A stretch of DNA of 64,000 bases, from assembly GCA_014706295.1 (NCBI GenBank), contig JACSVZ010000001.1, forward strand, positions 86,674,237 through 86,738,236. The letters run 5' to 3'. Below, in pieces: positions 48,342-58,885 of this stretch. How positions within the stretch are numbered: the first letter of the stretch is position 1; every line of letters starts with the position of its first letter. The translations under genes were made by a program, and so were the position numbers. Under the pieces are notes generated by a model that saw only the letters and a program-made list of their open reading frames with translations, was not told the origin of the DNA and searched no databases. This DNA comes from Lycocorax pyrrhopterus obiensis. Its lineage: Eukaryota; Chordata; Aves; Passeriformes; Paradisaeidae.

Positions 48342-49982
48342 AGGAAATCCATGTGTTATAGGACTGAAGTATTAGGGAACCTTGAGATCTACCACAACTG
48401 TGCTGATGTGTAGATTTGTCAAGTATGTCTAGTATCTACCATGTGCATTAGACTTACTGTTAACATGTGGGTTATGTCCAAAGTACATAAGGAATGGGAG
48501 GGGCATCCCAGCTGAGTTACGCACCTTGTGCATCCAGCAGTGTCAACCTGCACTTGTGCAGGAGACATTCAGTGGGGACTTCCAAATATTTTATAGCCAT
48601 AGAACAGCTTGACTAGAAAGGGACCTGTGGAGGTGTTTTTTCCCCAACAATTTTTTCTAATTAGACCTTTTGTTCCAGTCAAAAGAGTGGATATTTTGAG
48701 TCCCAAATATACATCTTTGAATTACATATCTTAAAAAAAGATTGGTTGGAAACACAAGGCATCTGTCTTTAAATTGTTGAGGCTAAGATGAAGAGATTTA
48801 TTTAAATGGATGTAAAAGCATGAGTGCATGCTCTTATTCTGGGTCAATACTAGCTTAATTTATTTATTGTATTTAAAGCAGTATAATGTGAAAGAAGTAG
48901 GTGCAATTTCTGACTCAATCTAAGAATCTGAAGCAAAGTTTGTGTTGCTTAAGTAACATGGTACTTGTCTGTTGAGCAGCATGGGTCAATGATGGTAAGA
49001 TGGAGTGACAAAGACAGATATGATTCTTAAAACTGAGAACAGAGAAGACAAAAATTGTAGAAAAGAGTAAATAAGGTCTTTGGCAGTGGCACACTGACAT
49101 TTCCTTTGGCTTACTCGAATGTAAAAAATGGTGAAATTTGTGGATTTTTATAAAAAGGGAACACTGCTCATCCCATTCTAGTTACTGGGAGTTCTGCCAT
49201 TAACTTAATGGGACTGAAGGTGCAGTTCCTGTATTTAATCACTGGAAATATATTTTTATTGAGTAGTAACAGAGCACTATGACACCACATATTAGATGTT
49301 ACTTGCATACATCAAAGCTCTTCCTTCCGCAATGATCCCATTACTTAGCCTAGGATAATTAACATTAATAACAGTGTTGTCATTTGCAGGGAAAGAGTCA
49401 GGATCAACCAAAAAAATTAACAGAATAACATTTTTTACATAAGTCAAGCAGGCACTATTTGACCTTACTTGACCTCCCATTCACCTCAGACTAAATGAGT
49501 GTTTTTAATACACACCTGCCAGTTTAATATCAGAGCATTAGGGCTAAAGTGCTCTCTGGAGGTCAGTAGATTTTTCTAGATACCCCTGGATAGACGGGCA
49601 CAAAGGACTAGTGTGATGAGAGTCTTCTACTTGTTTTTAAAATGACAACCCATGGAGCCATCAGCTGGAACATGTTAAGTGGGATGGGGAACTGACTGAT
49701 GATACCCTGGTTATGATGACTGTCATCTTGCACCTGCACAACGCTTCCTGGAACCTGTTTTACAGGCAATGCTGGCTGTAAATGTATCATGTACCCTCTG
49801 TAGTGTCTTCACCCAATGGGTGAAACTCAGCACCTGTCTTAACAGCATCCTGCCTCGTTACATGAGAAATCCGGGGACAGAATAAGAAATTCTCCTACCA
49901 AGTTACAATACAAGGAGAACTTACTTAGGTCAGCTGTAACTGCCAAGTCTAACAGGACAGCTAAATGAACATTGTGCTTTCA
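48342..49982. other. Unique sequence inside the duplicated pair
   Basis: About 1.6 kb of single-copy, AT-rich DNA lying between the two copies of the 288-bp block. No gene, RNA or repeat seen. Confidence 0.5.
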
Positions 49983-50490
49983 CCTGGAGTACAGCATATG
50001 GGTCAGGAGTCTTCAGCACATGAAGGACATGGAACTGTTAGAGCAGGTTCAGAGGAGGCCACAAAGATAATCAAGAGGGTTGGAGCAACTCTTTTACAAA
50101 GACAGACTGAGAGAATTGGAGCAGTGCAGCCTGTAAAAGAGAAGGCTCCAGGGACACCTTAGAGAGCTTTCCAGTGCCTAAAGGTGCTACATGAGAGCTG
50201 GAGAGGGACTTTTGACAAGGACGTGTAGGGATAGCACAAAGGAGAATGGCTTTAACCTGAAAGAGAGCAGGTTTAGATTAGGGATTAGGAAAAAATTATT
50301 TACTGTGAGGGTGGTGAGATACTGGCGCAGTGAAGCTGTGGATGCCCCATCCCTGGAAGTGTTCAAGGCCAGGTTGGATGGGGGTCTAAGCAACCTGGTC
50401 TAATAGGTTGTATCCCTGCCCATGGTTGGTGGGGTTGAAACTAGATGAACTTTAATGTCACTACCAACCCAAACCATTGATTATTTATGA
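49983..50490 (+). mobile_element. CR1 LINE, about 508 bp, second of a duplicated pair
   Basis: It starts at CCTGGAGTACAGCATATGGG, then AAGGACATGGAACTGTTAGA, GAGGGTTGGAGCAACTCTTT, GAGAGGGACTTTTGACAAGG, GTGAGGGTGGTGAGATACTG and CCATCCCTGGAAGTGTTCAA, ending in the same degenerate tail CCATTGATTATTTATGA as the copy at 47685. Upstream of 50337 it differs substantially from that copy (for example it lacks the GGTTGCCCAAAG segment), whereas downstream it is almost identical. Confidence 0.95.
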
Positions 50491-50624
50491 CATGAAAAAG
50501 TGTCCATCAGAAGGACCAAAAATGACACAGGACAGGTTCTCAATTTCTTCCTTCCCCTTCTGTTCCTTACTCACTCCATGTGAACCAAGGCATTAACTCC
50601 TGTGCATTCCTCATAGACATCCCT
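50337..50624 (+). repeat. Spaced direct duplication, copy 2 (288 bp)
   Basis: Partner of 47941-48228, 2396 bp away in the same orientation. The right end is again ACATCCCT, but here it runs into unique sequence (GTTCTTATAC) rather than CR1. The abrupt fall of identity at the left end lies inside CR1 sequence, pointing to recombination or conversion with one breakpoint in a CR1. Confidence 0.97.
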
Positions 50625-52540
50625 GTTCTTATACAAATCCTTTGTTAAACCAACCATTGTTTTCTTGGGGGTTTTCAGAGAATCAAGTCTTGCAATGATA
50701 AAGTTGCAAAATGGATGGAGTCATCTTTGCTATGTTTTTCTAGAAGGGAAAAAATCACATGAAAGTTTTCTGCTAGGCTGCTCCTCCATAAGAGCATCAA
50801 ACACATACTTGCTGCAGCAGTGCCATCTTGTCTGGACAGAGCTTCTATCTTCCTCCTTGTGTCAGCAGTTAGTAGCACAATTTTATCACTCTTTAGAAGA
50901 AGAAGTTGAAGAGAAGAGGCAAGAAGCCAGATTTCATAGCAGAAGTCCCTAGAAAGCTGGGGACCCAGTTACTTGCTGATGCTGCTTTTTTCAGTTATCA
51001 ACTCACCATTCACCATGTGTCTCTTGCTGTTCATTTTTTAAAAAATTCATCTTTAGTCTATCAAAAATATAGAACAAAGCTACCTTCTGAAATCACTTAC
51101 ATTGACAAAGTGTCAGCAATCCTGAAATAGCGTTTTCATCCCCTACTGTGCCAAACAACAGAGTATGTCTAAATACACTGGCAGATCCTGAAGTACACCC
51201 TGATGGATAGCAAGGACTTGTTGCATGGGAAAAATAATTTTTTGCTACAATTGAGACTTGCTCATATGAGAGGGCCCTGCCTTACAATAAATCTAGATGT
51301 TATCAGCTGATCATTACTTTTCAGCAATACTAAAAATAGGCAAGTGATCTTGTTTGTCACTGTAGCACAGACTATAATTCTAGGCAACATGAAATATGCA
51401 TCAAAACCTGCCTATGGTTTATCTTGACAGATACATAAAATATTGCAAAGGAAGGTGATCATTAGGCTTCACGTTCAGACAAAGCTTCTGGGCAAATTTT
51501 GGGTTTAGACCTAAAATGAGTACAACGAGCAAATCTAGTCTGAAGGGCAGATAGGATAAAAATCTTCACAGAAGGAATAACACCAGCAAGAAACATATAG
51601 TAGAGTCAGTTGGCAGTTGGGTAAAACTGGAGGATGGGATTTGCCATGTTAGATAAAAGCAACATGTTTGTGCTTTTTCAGAACCTCCGATTTGCTTTCT
51701 TCTTACTCGAGCTTCTTCAGTGAGGTGGGCACACCTTCCTCCTTCCCCATTCTCCATTCTCAGCCTGAGGAATGAATACCCCATCCAAGTCTAGTGAAAT
51801 AAAAAATGGTGTCTCATTGCATTGCATCCCATGTCTTCAGATAATTCTGTATGTGTTGTGGAATGAGCAAGAGGACCTCCAGGTATCCCTTGTGTCTCAC
51901 AGGTATGCTGTGAATAACAGCATCGCAAAAAATATGCAGTTGTTGATGTCAACAAGGCGATGTTGGGAGTGGGATGCTTTTCTTCATGCTGTCTATTCCA
52001 GCATTTTGCCACTGCTGCATGATCTTGCTGAAGTCACTTCACTTCAGCCTGAACCAGCTGATTAATATTTAGTATGGTGATAACCATACTTAAAACCTTT
52101 TTAAGGTCCCTGACATTCATGGAAGACAAGTGCAATAGGCAGGCTGGGTATTACTCAGGTGTGGTATTATGGTTTCTTATCTCAGCATGATGTAGCCATG
52201 AACTATGCTATTGCTCCTGGTTGCCTCCATTGCCTCTTGTAAATGGGATTGGCACTGTGGTCCAGCCCCTGGAATCTTCCTGGGGGTGGCAGAGTCGTAT
52301 CTGTTGTCACAGGGTTTTGCTGGAGGATTACCATGGCTTTTGGAGAAATCCATGGCAAGCAAACACCATTCTCTCTCTTTCCTGCTGTCTTGCCAAATGC
52401 ATAAGTTTAACCACAGAGAACAATTTTTTCTTGCATCTTGCAGACGTGTGTGCCCAATCTGCTTATGTGTCCTAAGGTGCAAACACAGGGGAGAGGGCTG
52501 GGGAGGACGGATACGAATATCCACAGCGATTAGACGCAAA
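50625..52540. other. Unique sequence, no confident gene
   Basis: Overlapping frames of 112-120 codons occur on both strands at 52177-52543, next to the CpG-rich block. I recognise no gag, pol or host domain in them, and frames open on both strands at once argue against coding. Confidence 0.45.
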
Positions 52541-52577
52541 TGAGGTCAAATGTTGGCAATCAAAATGATAATTCACT

Positions 52578-52583
52578 TTTATT
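52578..52583 (-). terminator. AATAAA polyadenylation signal (minus strand)
   Basis: TTTATT on the plus strand gives AATAAA in GGTCAATAAAAGTG on the minus strand. It lies about 170 bp downstream of the TATA box, fitting an LTR R region. Confidence 0.55.
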
Positions 52584-52671
52584 GACCATCAAAGAACAGA
52601 GCAAGGAATAACACAGGAAAAAAGTAAAGAATTACAGAAAGCAAGGAAGGTAATCACCACCAAGAATCCGT

Positions 52672-52700
52672 GGCGCCCCGCGAACATCGCTCCGGGCGCC
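52672..52700 (-). other. GC hairpin in the predicted leader
   Basis: GGCGCCC (52672-52678) pairs perfectly with GGGCGCC (52694-52700) around a 15-nt loop. It would lie 20-50 nt after the predicted minus-strand start site, so a structured 5' leader is possible. Confidence 0.6.
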
Positions 52701-52746
52701 TCCGGGACAGGAGAGCATTCTGTCAAAGCCTGCCGCCCATTCCTCG

Positions 52747-52754
52747 CTTATATA
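52747..52754 (-). promoter_or_regulatory. TATA box on the minus strand
   Basis: CTTATATA on the plus strand reads TATATAAG on the minus strand, flanked by GC-rich sequence (GCCGC upstream and CGAGG downstream). It is the clearest core-promoter motif in the window. Confidence 0.6.
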
Positions 52755-52949
52755 GCGGCTGGGCGGCGCTTTACGGCAGTGACTCGGCAGTTTCACGCCG
52801 GCCTGGGTACCATGGCAACCGCAACGGTCGCCACGTGCGCATCGGGTCCTCGGTGTCCGCGAGCGCTGCGTGGCACGCGCAGCTCCGCGCTGAGGGTCGC
52901 TCGCCGCTGAGGGTTGTTGGCCGGGGACGGGGCTTCGCCGCCCTCAGTA

Positions 52950-52997
52950 CGGGCCGTCGTGGCCCATCCTCCACGGGCCATCATGGCCCATTATCTG
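52950..52997. repeat. Two 24-bp tandem units in the CpG block
   Basis: ACGGGCCGTCGTGGCCCATC and ACGGGCCATCATGGCCCATT start two adjacent 24-bp units. The first unit carries CG where the second carries CA at two positions, as expected from methyl-CpG decay. Each holds a GGGCC-N5-GGCCC dyad. Confidence 0.8.
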
Positions 52998-53215
52998 TAC
53001 AGATCTTATCGAGGGAGCCAGGCAGTGGTGGTGAAACTAGTCACTGTTCAGCAGTTCTTAGCAGCGCGAGAGGTCCATGCCTCAGTGAGGAAATGGCCAA
53101 GCAAGCGCCGCGAGCCCGCGCGCAGGGAAACAGGTTCGGTCTCTGTTGTAGAGATAGTACGTGCCAGGGAGAGAGGGAAAAAGGGTACTCCGCACCTTTT
53201 GGGAAATCAACTTAA

Positions 53216-54063
53216 GATTGGATTGAAATACTGAGTTGTTCAAGGAACAGTCTGATTGGGGGGCGGGGGGGTGGGAGAAGAGATTCTGGGAGGGATGGAG
53301 GGCAGGAATGAGTGAGAATTAAGAAATGATGTATCAGAAAAGCCAATTCAGTCAAGCCACAGAATTCCTTTGCCAGGTTGGAAAACTATGAAACCTAACC
53401 TTGCTCTGTTCTTGTAAATTTCTGGCTGCGGAGGCTCTGGTGGAGGATGAAGTGTTGTGCAATGCCGGCTCAGAGCTGAATCAGTTTCTCCAGTGGACTT
53501 TTATGTCCAGTAATGTGAAATTGAAAGATTATTTCTTTCAGATTTTGCTTTTCTGGCCTCTTCTCTCAGAATTACTTACAAAACATAGCGCTGCCTCCAT
53601 GTCCCTTAGCAAGTCCCACCATCAGGTGGATCTGGCTCTGTGCCCAGCTCTCAAGAAGTAAATCTCCCCAGTCAGACCTGCTGACGAGCTCTTGGTTTCT
53701 TTTTTGCATGTTGTTGTTTGCTTGTTGATCCATGCCGTGGGACAGAACACAATTAAATGAAGAAAAATGAAAACATGGTGCTATGCCAGACAGTTTTGCT
53801 GCTGTCTTGCTGATTATGAAAGATGAGTGTGTTTGTGGGCAATAAGACAAGAATGGATAATGCTGTGTCCTTGATGTACTTTACCTCAGGCAGCACTTTC
53901 AGAGCTCTGGTCCTTCCTCAGGACTTGTGAGAAGAGTGCCAGCGCTGATGTAAACAGAAGCTGCCCTTGTCCCTAGGCTTGTTTCTTGTAGAGCTTTCAC
54001 CACCTAAAGTACACGATTGTTTGGTATTCCTAGACAAGCATGATTTTGAGATATATTTTTTTG
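53216..54063. other. Unique sequence, no gene seen
   Basis: It contains a short G-rich run near 53258-53271. No gene or mobile element is recognisable. Confidence 0.5.
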
Positions 54064-54341
54064 TACAGATAGAATAAGGAATAATGGCTTAAAACAGAAA
54101 GAAGGTAGGTTCAGATTAGATGTTAGGAAGAAATTCTTCTCTATGAGAGTGGTGAGGCACTGGCACAGGTTCCCCATGGAAGTTGTGACTGCCCCGCCCC
54201 TGGAAGTGTTCAAGGTCGGGTTGGATGGGAACCTTAGCAACCTGGTCTAGTGGAAGGTGTTCTTGCCCATGGCAAGACGATTGGAATGGAGTGATCTTTA
54301 AGATCCCTTCCGATACCAACCGTTCTGTGGTTCTGTGATAT
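54064..54341 (+). mobile_element. CR1 LINE, about 278 bp
   Basis: AATAAGGAATAATGGCTTAA, GTTAGGAAGAAATTCTTCTC, GAGGCACTGGCACAGGTTCC, CCCTGGAAGTGTTCAAGGTC and AACCTGGTCTAGTGGAAGG, ending CGTTCTGTGGTTCTGTGA. It covers the ORF2 end and 3'UTR, moderately diverged. Confidence 0.94.
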
Positions 54342-57339
54342 CTTTGTATGGGATGTAAATGTAGCCTGTGTTGAAAAAGCCTGCTGTTACTTTGTACACA
54401 AACTTTCCCATCTTAAACCCGCCCATCTTTTTTTACTGAGCCTGAAGTTTGTTGTTCCCTCAGCAAACACACGAGCTCTTACATAACATCTGAGTGCTAT
54501 TATTGTCCATTACTGTTTGCACATTTGCTTAAAATTTATTCCCACACTTTTCCTTCTTCAAGGTCTCTGTCTTCTTCCTCTCTCCTCCTCACTCCTATTT
54601 CTACCCCTACATCTGTCTCTTGTTTTCCCACCATGTAAGTTCAGAGGCTCTACTACCTCTTTTTATTTCCCAAACGCTGCCACTAGTTCCTTGTGAGATC
54701 ATTCAGCAGCTGTTTTCCTCTGGAAGTTCATTCTTCTGGCTCCCTGCTCTTTCATAGCTGCATTACATCCTTAATTTTCCATTCTGAGCCCATCACCCAA
54801 GCACCAATAGAACCACATACCCAAGTTCTGACCTCCTGCTTGCCTGGACTTCTGTTCCCTGCTGCCCTGAAACCAATATCACTTACTTTTCATCCTGTCT
54901 TTGACCCCCATCTTCTGGATGGTTCATTTAGGATAATGACCACAAGATAATAAATATTTAGTGTAGTTATTCCTGACTGACTCATTGCAATGTCCTCCTG
55001 ACATCATTCAAGACAGAGGACTCCCATGGTAAAGCAAGATTCTGGCAGATCTACCCTTCCAGAAATATTTGATGCAATGCTTAGCACCTTATTACAGGGG
55101 AGACTTTTAACAGACCAGACTGGAAAGACTCTTTGGACATGATGTTATCTCATGGGAGTTGAATGGGACTGGTGGACTGCATGCAACATGCAAAGATCTT
55201 GGATGTAGAGTACTATCAGATTTAGAACTACGTTTGCTGGATACCGTGGTAGGATCTCCGGTTTGTTATTGGGAGATCAAGTCCTTTCCATCCTTGAAAT
55301 ACATGAATTCCTTTGCTGCAATGGTTAAAAAACATAAGGTGTCTGGATAGGGTTATTGCTTCTGCCACTTTTTGAATACCTGTATAGTTTTATTAATTTT
55401 AAGATAATACTTGGAAGCTGACCTTTCCTTCTAGAAGCCTAAATTATTTAACCCAGAAAATTACTTAAATCCAAGCTCATTTCCTGTGTTCTCGGAGATA
55501 GAGGGCTGAGGATGCTCATATTATATCAAAGGGAGCCCATGTTATGCTGGTAGTAAAATTGGAATAGGACCTTGGATACTTGTCCTAGAACATTGTCTCA
55601 ATCCAGAATGTCTTTCCTGTCCTTGTAACCCAGAAAAGCCCAGCTCCAACAGCAAACTACATCCTGCATATGATTTTCAACCCAAGGAGTCATTTCAGCC
55701 AGATATTTCTCATGTTTTTGCTGTTGATCTCTGTGTTGGTTTGGGGTCTCAGCAGATTAAGAGCCCATCCTTGTCCTCTTCCCAGAATGTTCACCTGAAA
55801 TTTTCATAGAGGCAGATTGTTTACTGAGAATCAGAATAGAGTGCTCATTTTTCTTCTTTATTGAGATGGTAATTTTTGACTAATTTTGCTTTGAGGTCTT
55901 GGTGTTTCATTGTGCCCTATGACCTGAGAGGTTTTTTGTACCAGAAGGCTCTATAGAAATGACTGCATCCTAAATTATGTTAGAGAAGAACTTACAAATT
56001 CCATTTCCAGCAACGGATTTAGTCTGAAATAAAGAAAACACTGGTGGAGAACCATGTGTGGAGCAGCTTTCTAGTTCACACTGATAGCGACACTTGCAAA
56101 ATGCAGTCAGCCATGAGCAGGATGCTGCACACATCCAGCACCTGCTGGGCCTAAGTCTGCTGGAAATACACCCAGAGCAGTCAGTTTTCCTTTTTTCACA
56201 AGAGAGGAGGGAGATGGATTTCCTTAGTCCTGGGGGGATTAAATGCCCAGTTGAGTTGACTCGATAACATGGAGGGAACAGGGTCAAAACAACGACTTCA
56301 GTTTTCAAGTGATGGGTTTGTCTGCATCGACATGAACAAATTCCCCATTGTATTCACCACAAACAGGCTTTTCTTCCCATATCAGCTTGCAAGAGCTTTT
56401 TGTTCCGAGGAGTTTTTTACCTACCGTAGAACAAACATATTTGTTGTCAACACTGCAAAAAATCCCCCCACTTTCCTTATGTCTGAGTTCCCATGTGTCT
56501 CTCTTACACTATCCCAGGGCATTAATAGACTGTAGGATCTTGTTCCAGGCCCTTATCTGGTTTTCATTTCAGTAGTCCTTTTTGAGACTACTCCTATACA
56601 GCAACTTACCCATGTATCTGTCTGACCTTCTGCACCAAAAGCCACTCTGTCTTTTAAGCACTGAAATAGATTTTCCTTCTTTCATCAGCCTGGCAGGCGA
56701 AGCCCCAGAATTTGCCCCTAGCCCCACTCCTGCAGAGTTTATATCAACATTGCCAGAAATGGATGTTGAGGCAATGGCTTTCCAGGTCTCAGCAATGATA
56801 TTATCAGGCCATTAACCTGAGGAAGCTGTATCTCTCTACCTGCGTATTTTGACACCTCTGAGGTACTTTGCACTCTCCTGCTGCACACAGCTTCTTCTTT
56901 GTAGCACTACTTCCTCATTTGCCTTTTAAGATGTATAAAGCTTATCTGCTTCTCCTGTTAATTCATTTTGTATTTTCCTATTTTTGTCTTTTTTTTTTTT
57001 CCCCTCAAAGTCAGTTTTTCACTTGGTGTAAATGCAGGCAGAGAACTGCAGTGAAGTTTACAGTAACCAGCTCCAGAGCTCCGATTTGGAGATCTGTTAA
57101 CCATTTGCTATTCTTGGGAAACAATTAAGTATTCCAGGTAAAATGCAATAGCATAACACTTAGGGCAAACCATGCATTTAACAGAATGCATTCCTAGTAA
57201 TGGGTGAATTTTAATAGGATTAAGAAAAAACATTTCTTCACATGTCTGGGCATTTTAATTGCTGGTTTTAGGTAGGTGAAAATATTGTCCCTATGTCTGA
57301 GACACTGCATGCAACTGGTTTCCTGTGTGTCTCTAGACC
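54342..57339. other. Unique sequence, no gene seen
   Basis: It opens with a pyrimidine-rich tract (about 54540-54640, CTTC, CTCC and CCTC words). The remainder is ordinary AT-rich DNA with a T run near 56990. Frames of up to 112 codons at 55970-56575 lack recognisable features. Confidence 0.5.
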
Positions 57340-57761
57340 ACTGGAGTCTGTTATATGTAGACAGGCTGAGAGAGTTGAGGCTATTCAGCCTGGAGAAAAG
57401 AAGGCTTCACAGAGACCTTATACCACATTCCAGTACATAAAGGAGCTGCAAGGGAGCTGGAGAGGGTCCTTTGACATGGGCATGGAGCGACAGTAAAAGG
57501 GATAACGGTTTTAACCTTAAGGAGAGTAGGTTTAGATTAGATATTAGGAAGAAATTCTTTATTGGCATGGTGGTGAGGCACTGGGAAAGATTGCCCAGTG
57601 AAGCTCTGGCGGCCCCATTTCTGGATGTGTTCAAGGTCAGGTTGGGTGGGGCTTTGGGCACCCTGCTCTAGTGGAAGGTGTCCCTGCCCATGACTTTGGG
57701 GTTGGAACTAGATGTTCTTTAATGTCCTTTCCACCCCAAACCATTCTATGATTCTATGATA
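57340..57761 (+). mobile_element. CR1 LINE, about 420 bp
   Basis: AGACAGGCTGAGAGAGTTGA, TTCAGCCTGGAGAAAAGAAG, AGGTTTAGATTAGATATTAG, GGTGGTGAGGCACTGGGAAA, TAGTGGAAGGTGTCCCTGCC and ATTCTATGATTCTATGAT. The terminal repeat is intact, so this is one of the better preserved copies. A frame retains NGFNLKESRFRLDIRKKFF, the CR1 ORF2 C-terminal region, without an intact upstream frame. Confidence 0.95.
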
Positions 57762-58674
57762 TTTGATTCTAATATACAGAGAGTTTAATACATTTTTCCA
57801 AATGGGCTGAATTTTTTAGAGTTAAAGGTGACCCATATGAAACAACTTTTTAAGAGTGATGTGGCTAGGTGTTGCATTTAGTTCTGGTTTTGGGGTTTTT
57901 TTATAGCTTAAACAGGAATATGCTAATTCTTGCTCCCAAATCAAGAAGTCATTTCAAATCATTTAAACTTTACTCACTGCAATGAGATCAGAGAGCTTAC
58001 TATCCATGTTTAATTTGTGTGTCACAGTTTCTTTTCTTCATTCAGCGGATAGGATGAGTTGGGATCTAGATGCCTTGAGTAGCAATAATCTGAATTGCTC
58101 ACTGCTGAGACACCATAGTACTCACAACATAGAAGAGAGTGGTTTAGAGTAGTTGCTGTATGGACTTTGGCCTCAGTTTTACACATTGAGAAGGACGTGA
58201 AACTGTCCTCTGTACTGGGCAATGTAGGCTCATTAATGGGCAGCTTACGTCTTGGTGGGCATTTGTGGAGTGTGGAGCTGGAGGGTTCCCCATGGGCTGC
58301 TGGATCACAGAAATGTTAGCACATAGTGAGGAGGTGTCTTCTTTCACCTCCTGCTGGATGAATGCAAATCCCTCATCACTAGAGTCACGAGTCATTTCTG
58401 TCATAGCAGCAGTGTCTCTGGATATATGATGTTAGATCTGAAAGGTGACTCTGCTGTTTGATCTCAGCAGGTACATGGTCGATCTGAAAACACGGACTCC
58501 TTGCTTAGACAGGCGGCACTCATCATCTGATGATCAAAAGAGGAGAGCTGCTCATTCACCGAGTTAAATTGCAGAGAGCTGCAGAATTATTACAGAGGGA
58601 TATCTTGCTGCAGTCTAGCGTCTTTCATTACTGATGCAGTGCTGTGCAAAAAACATTGCAGCACATATCAGGAT
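57762..58674. other. Unique sequence, no gene seen
   Basis: About 0.9 kb between a plus-strand and a minus-strand CR1. Nothing recognisable. Confidence 0.55.
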
Positions 58675-58885
58675 CAGAAAATCATAGGCTTAGAAAAGAC
58701 TTTAAGATCACCAAGTCCAACCATTAACCCAGCACTGCCAAGTCTATCACTAAACCATGTCCCTAAATCATGTCCCACATCTTCATGCTTGTGTTTCCAC
58801 CACTTCCCTGAGCAGCCTATTCCAATGCTTGACCACCATTTCGGTGAAAAGAGCTTTCCTAATATCCAATCGCTCTTCATTTTTG
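58675..58885 (-). mobile_element. CR1 LINE fragment, about 210 bp, minus strand
   Basis: The plus strand reads CAGAAAATCATAGGCTTAGA, ATCACCAAGTCCAACCATTA, CACTAAACCATGTCCCTAAA, CACCACTTCCCTGAGCAGCC and GAGCTTTCCTAATATCCAAT. Same 3'UTR type as the fragments at 33152 and 35106. The 5' border is uncertain by about 20 bp. Confidence 0.92.

Larger units (their letters stand above)
52551..53215 (-). mobile_element. Probable young ERV LTR / CpG-rich promoter, minus strand
   Basis: The only CpG-dense block in the window (from about 52670 to 53150). Read on the minus strand: a GC-rich upstream part, a TATA box TATATAAG (complement of 52747-52754), a predicted start near 52720, a T-rich leader and AATAAA (complement of 52578-52583) about 170 bp after the TATA. 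TATA followed closely by a polyadenylation signal is the signature of an LTR. Terminal TG/CA ends, target-site duplication and primer-binding site were not resolved, so both borders are approximate. Retained CpGs suggest youth or hypomethylation. The alternative is a host CpG-island promoter. The 181-codon plus-strand frame here is a by-product of high GC. Confidence 0.5.

Noticed and set aside
47685..50490. Two independent CR1 insertions as the full explanation of the similarity
   Set aside because: The near-identity continues about 134 bp past the CR1 tail into non-CR1 DNA and stops abruptly inside the CR1 bodies, so duplication or conversion is required.
52177..52543. Overlapping 112-120 codon frames as retroviral internal sequence next to the LTR
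   Set aside because: No gag, protease, reverse transcriptase or envelope motif is visible, and no primer-binding site follows the proposed LTR edge.
52021..53010. GATCT at 52021 and again after CTGTACA near 53005 as a target-site duplication of the CpG-rich element
   Set aside because: The implied element would place over 400 bp of unrelated DNA after the polyadenylation signal, and a 5-bp match is easily found by chance over this distance.
52670..53215. 181-codon plus-strand frame
   Set aside because: It lies entirely in the CpG-rich LTR-like block, where high GC suppresses stop codons. It is arginine/serine-rich without domains, and other frames are open at the same place.
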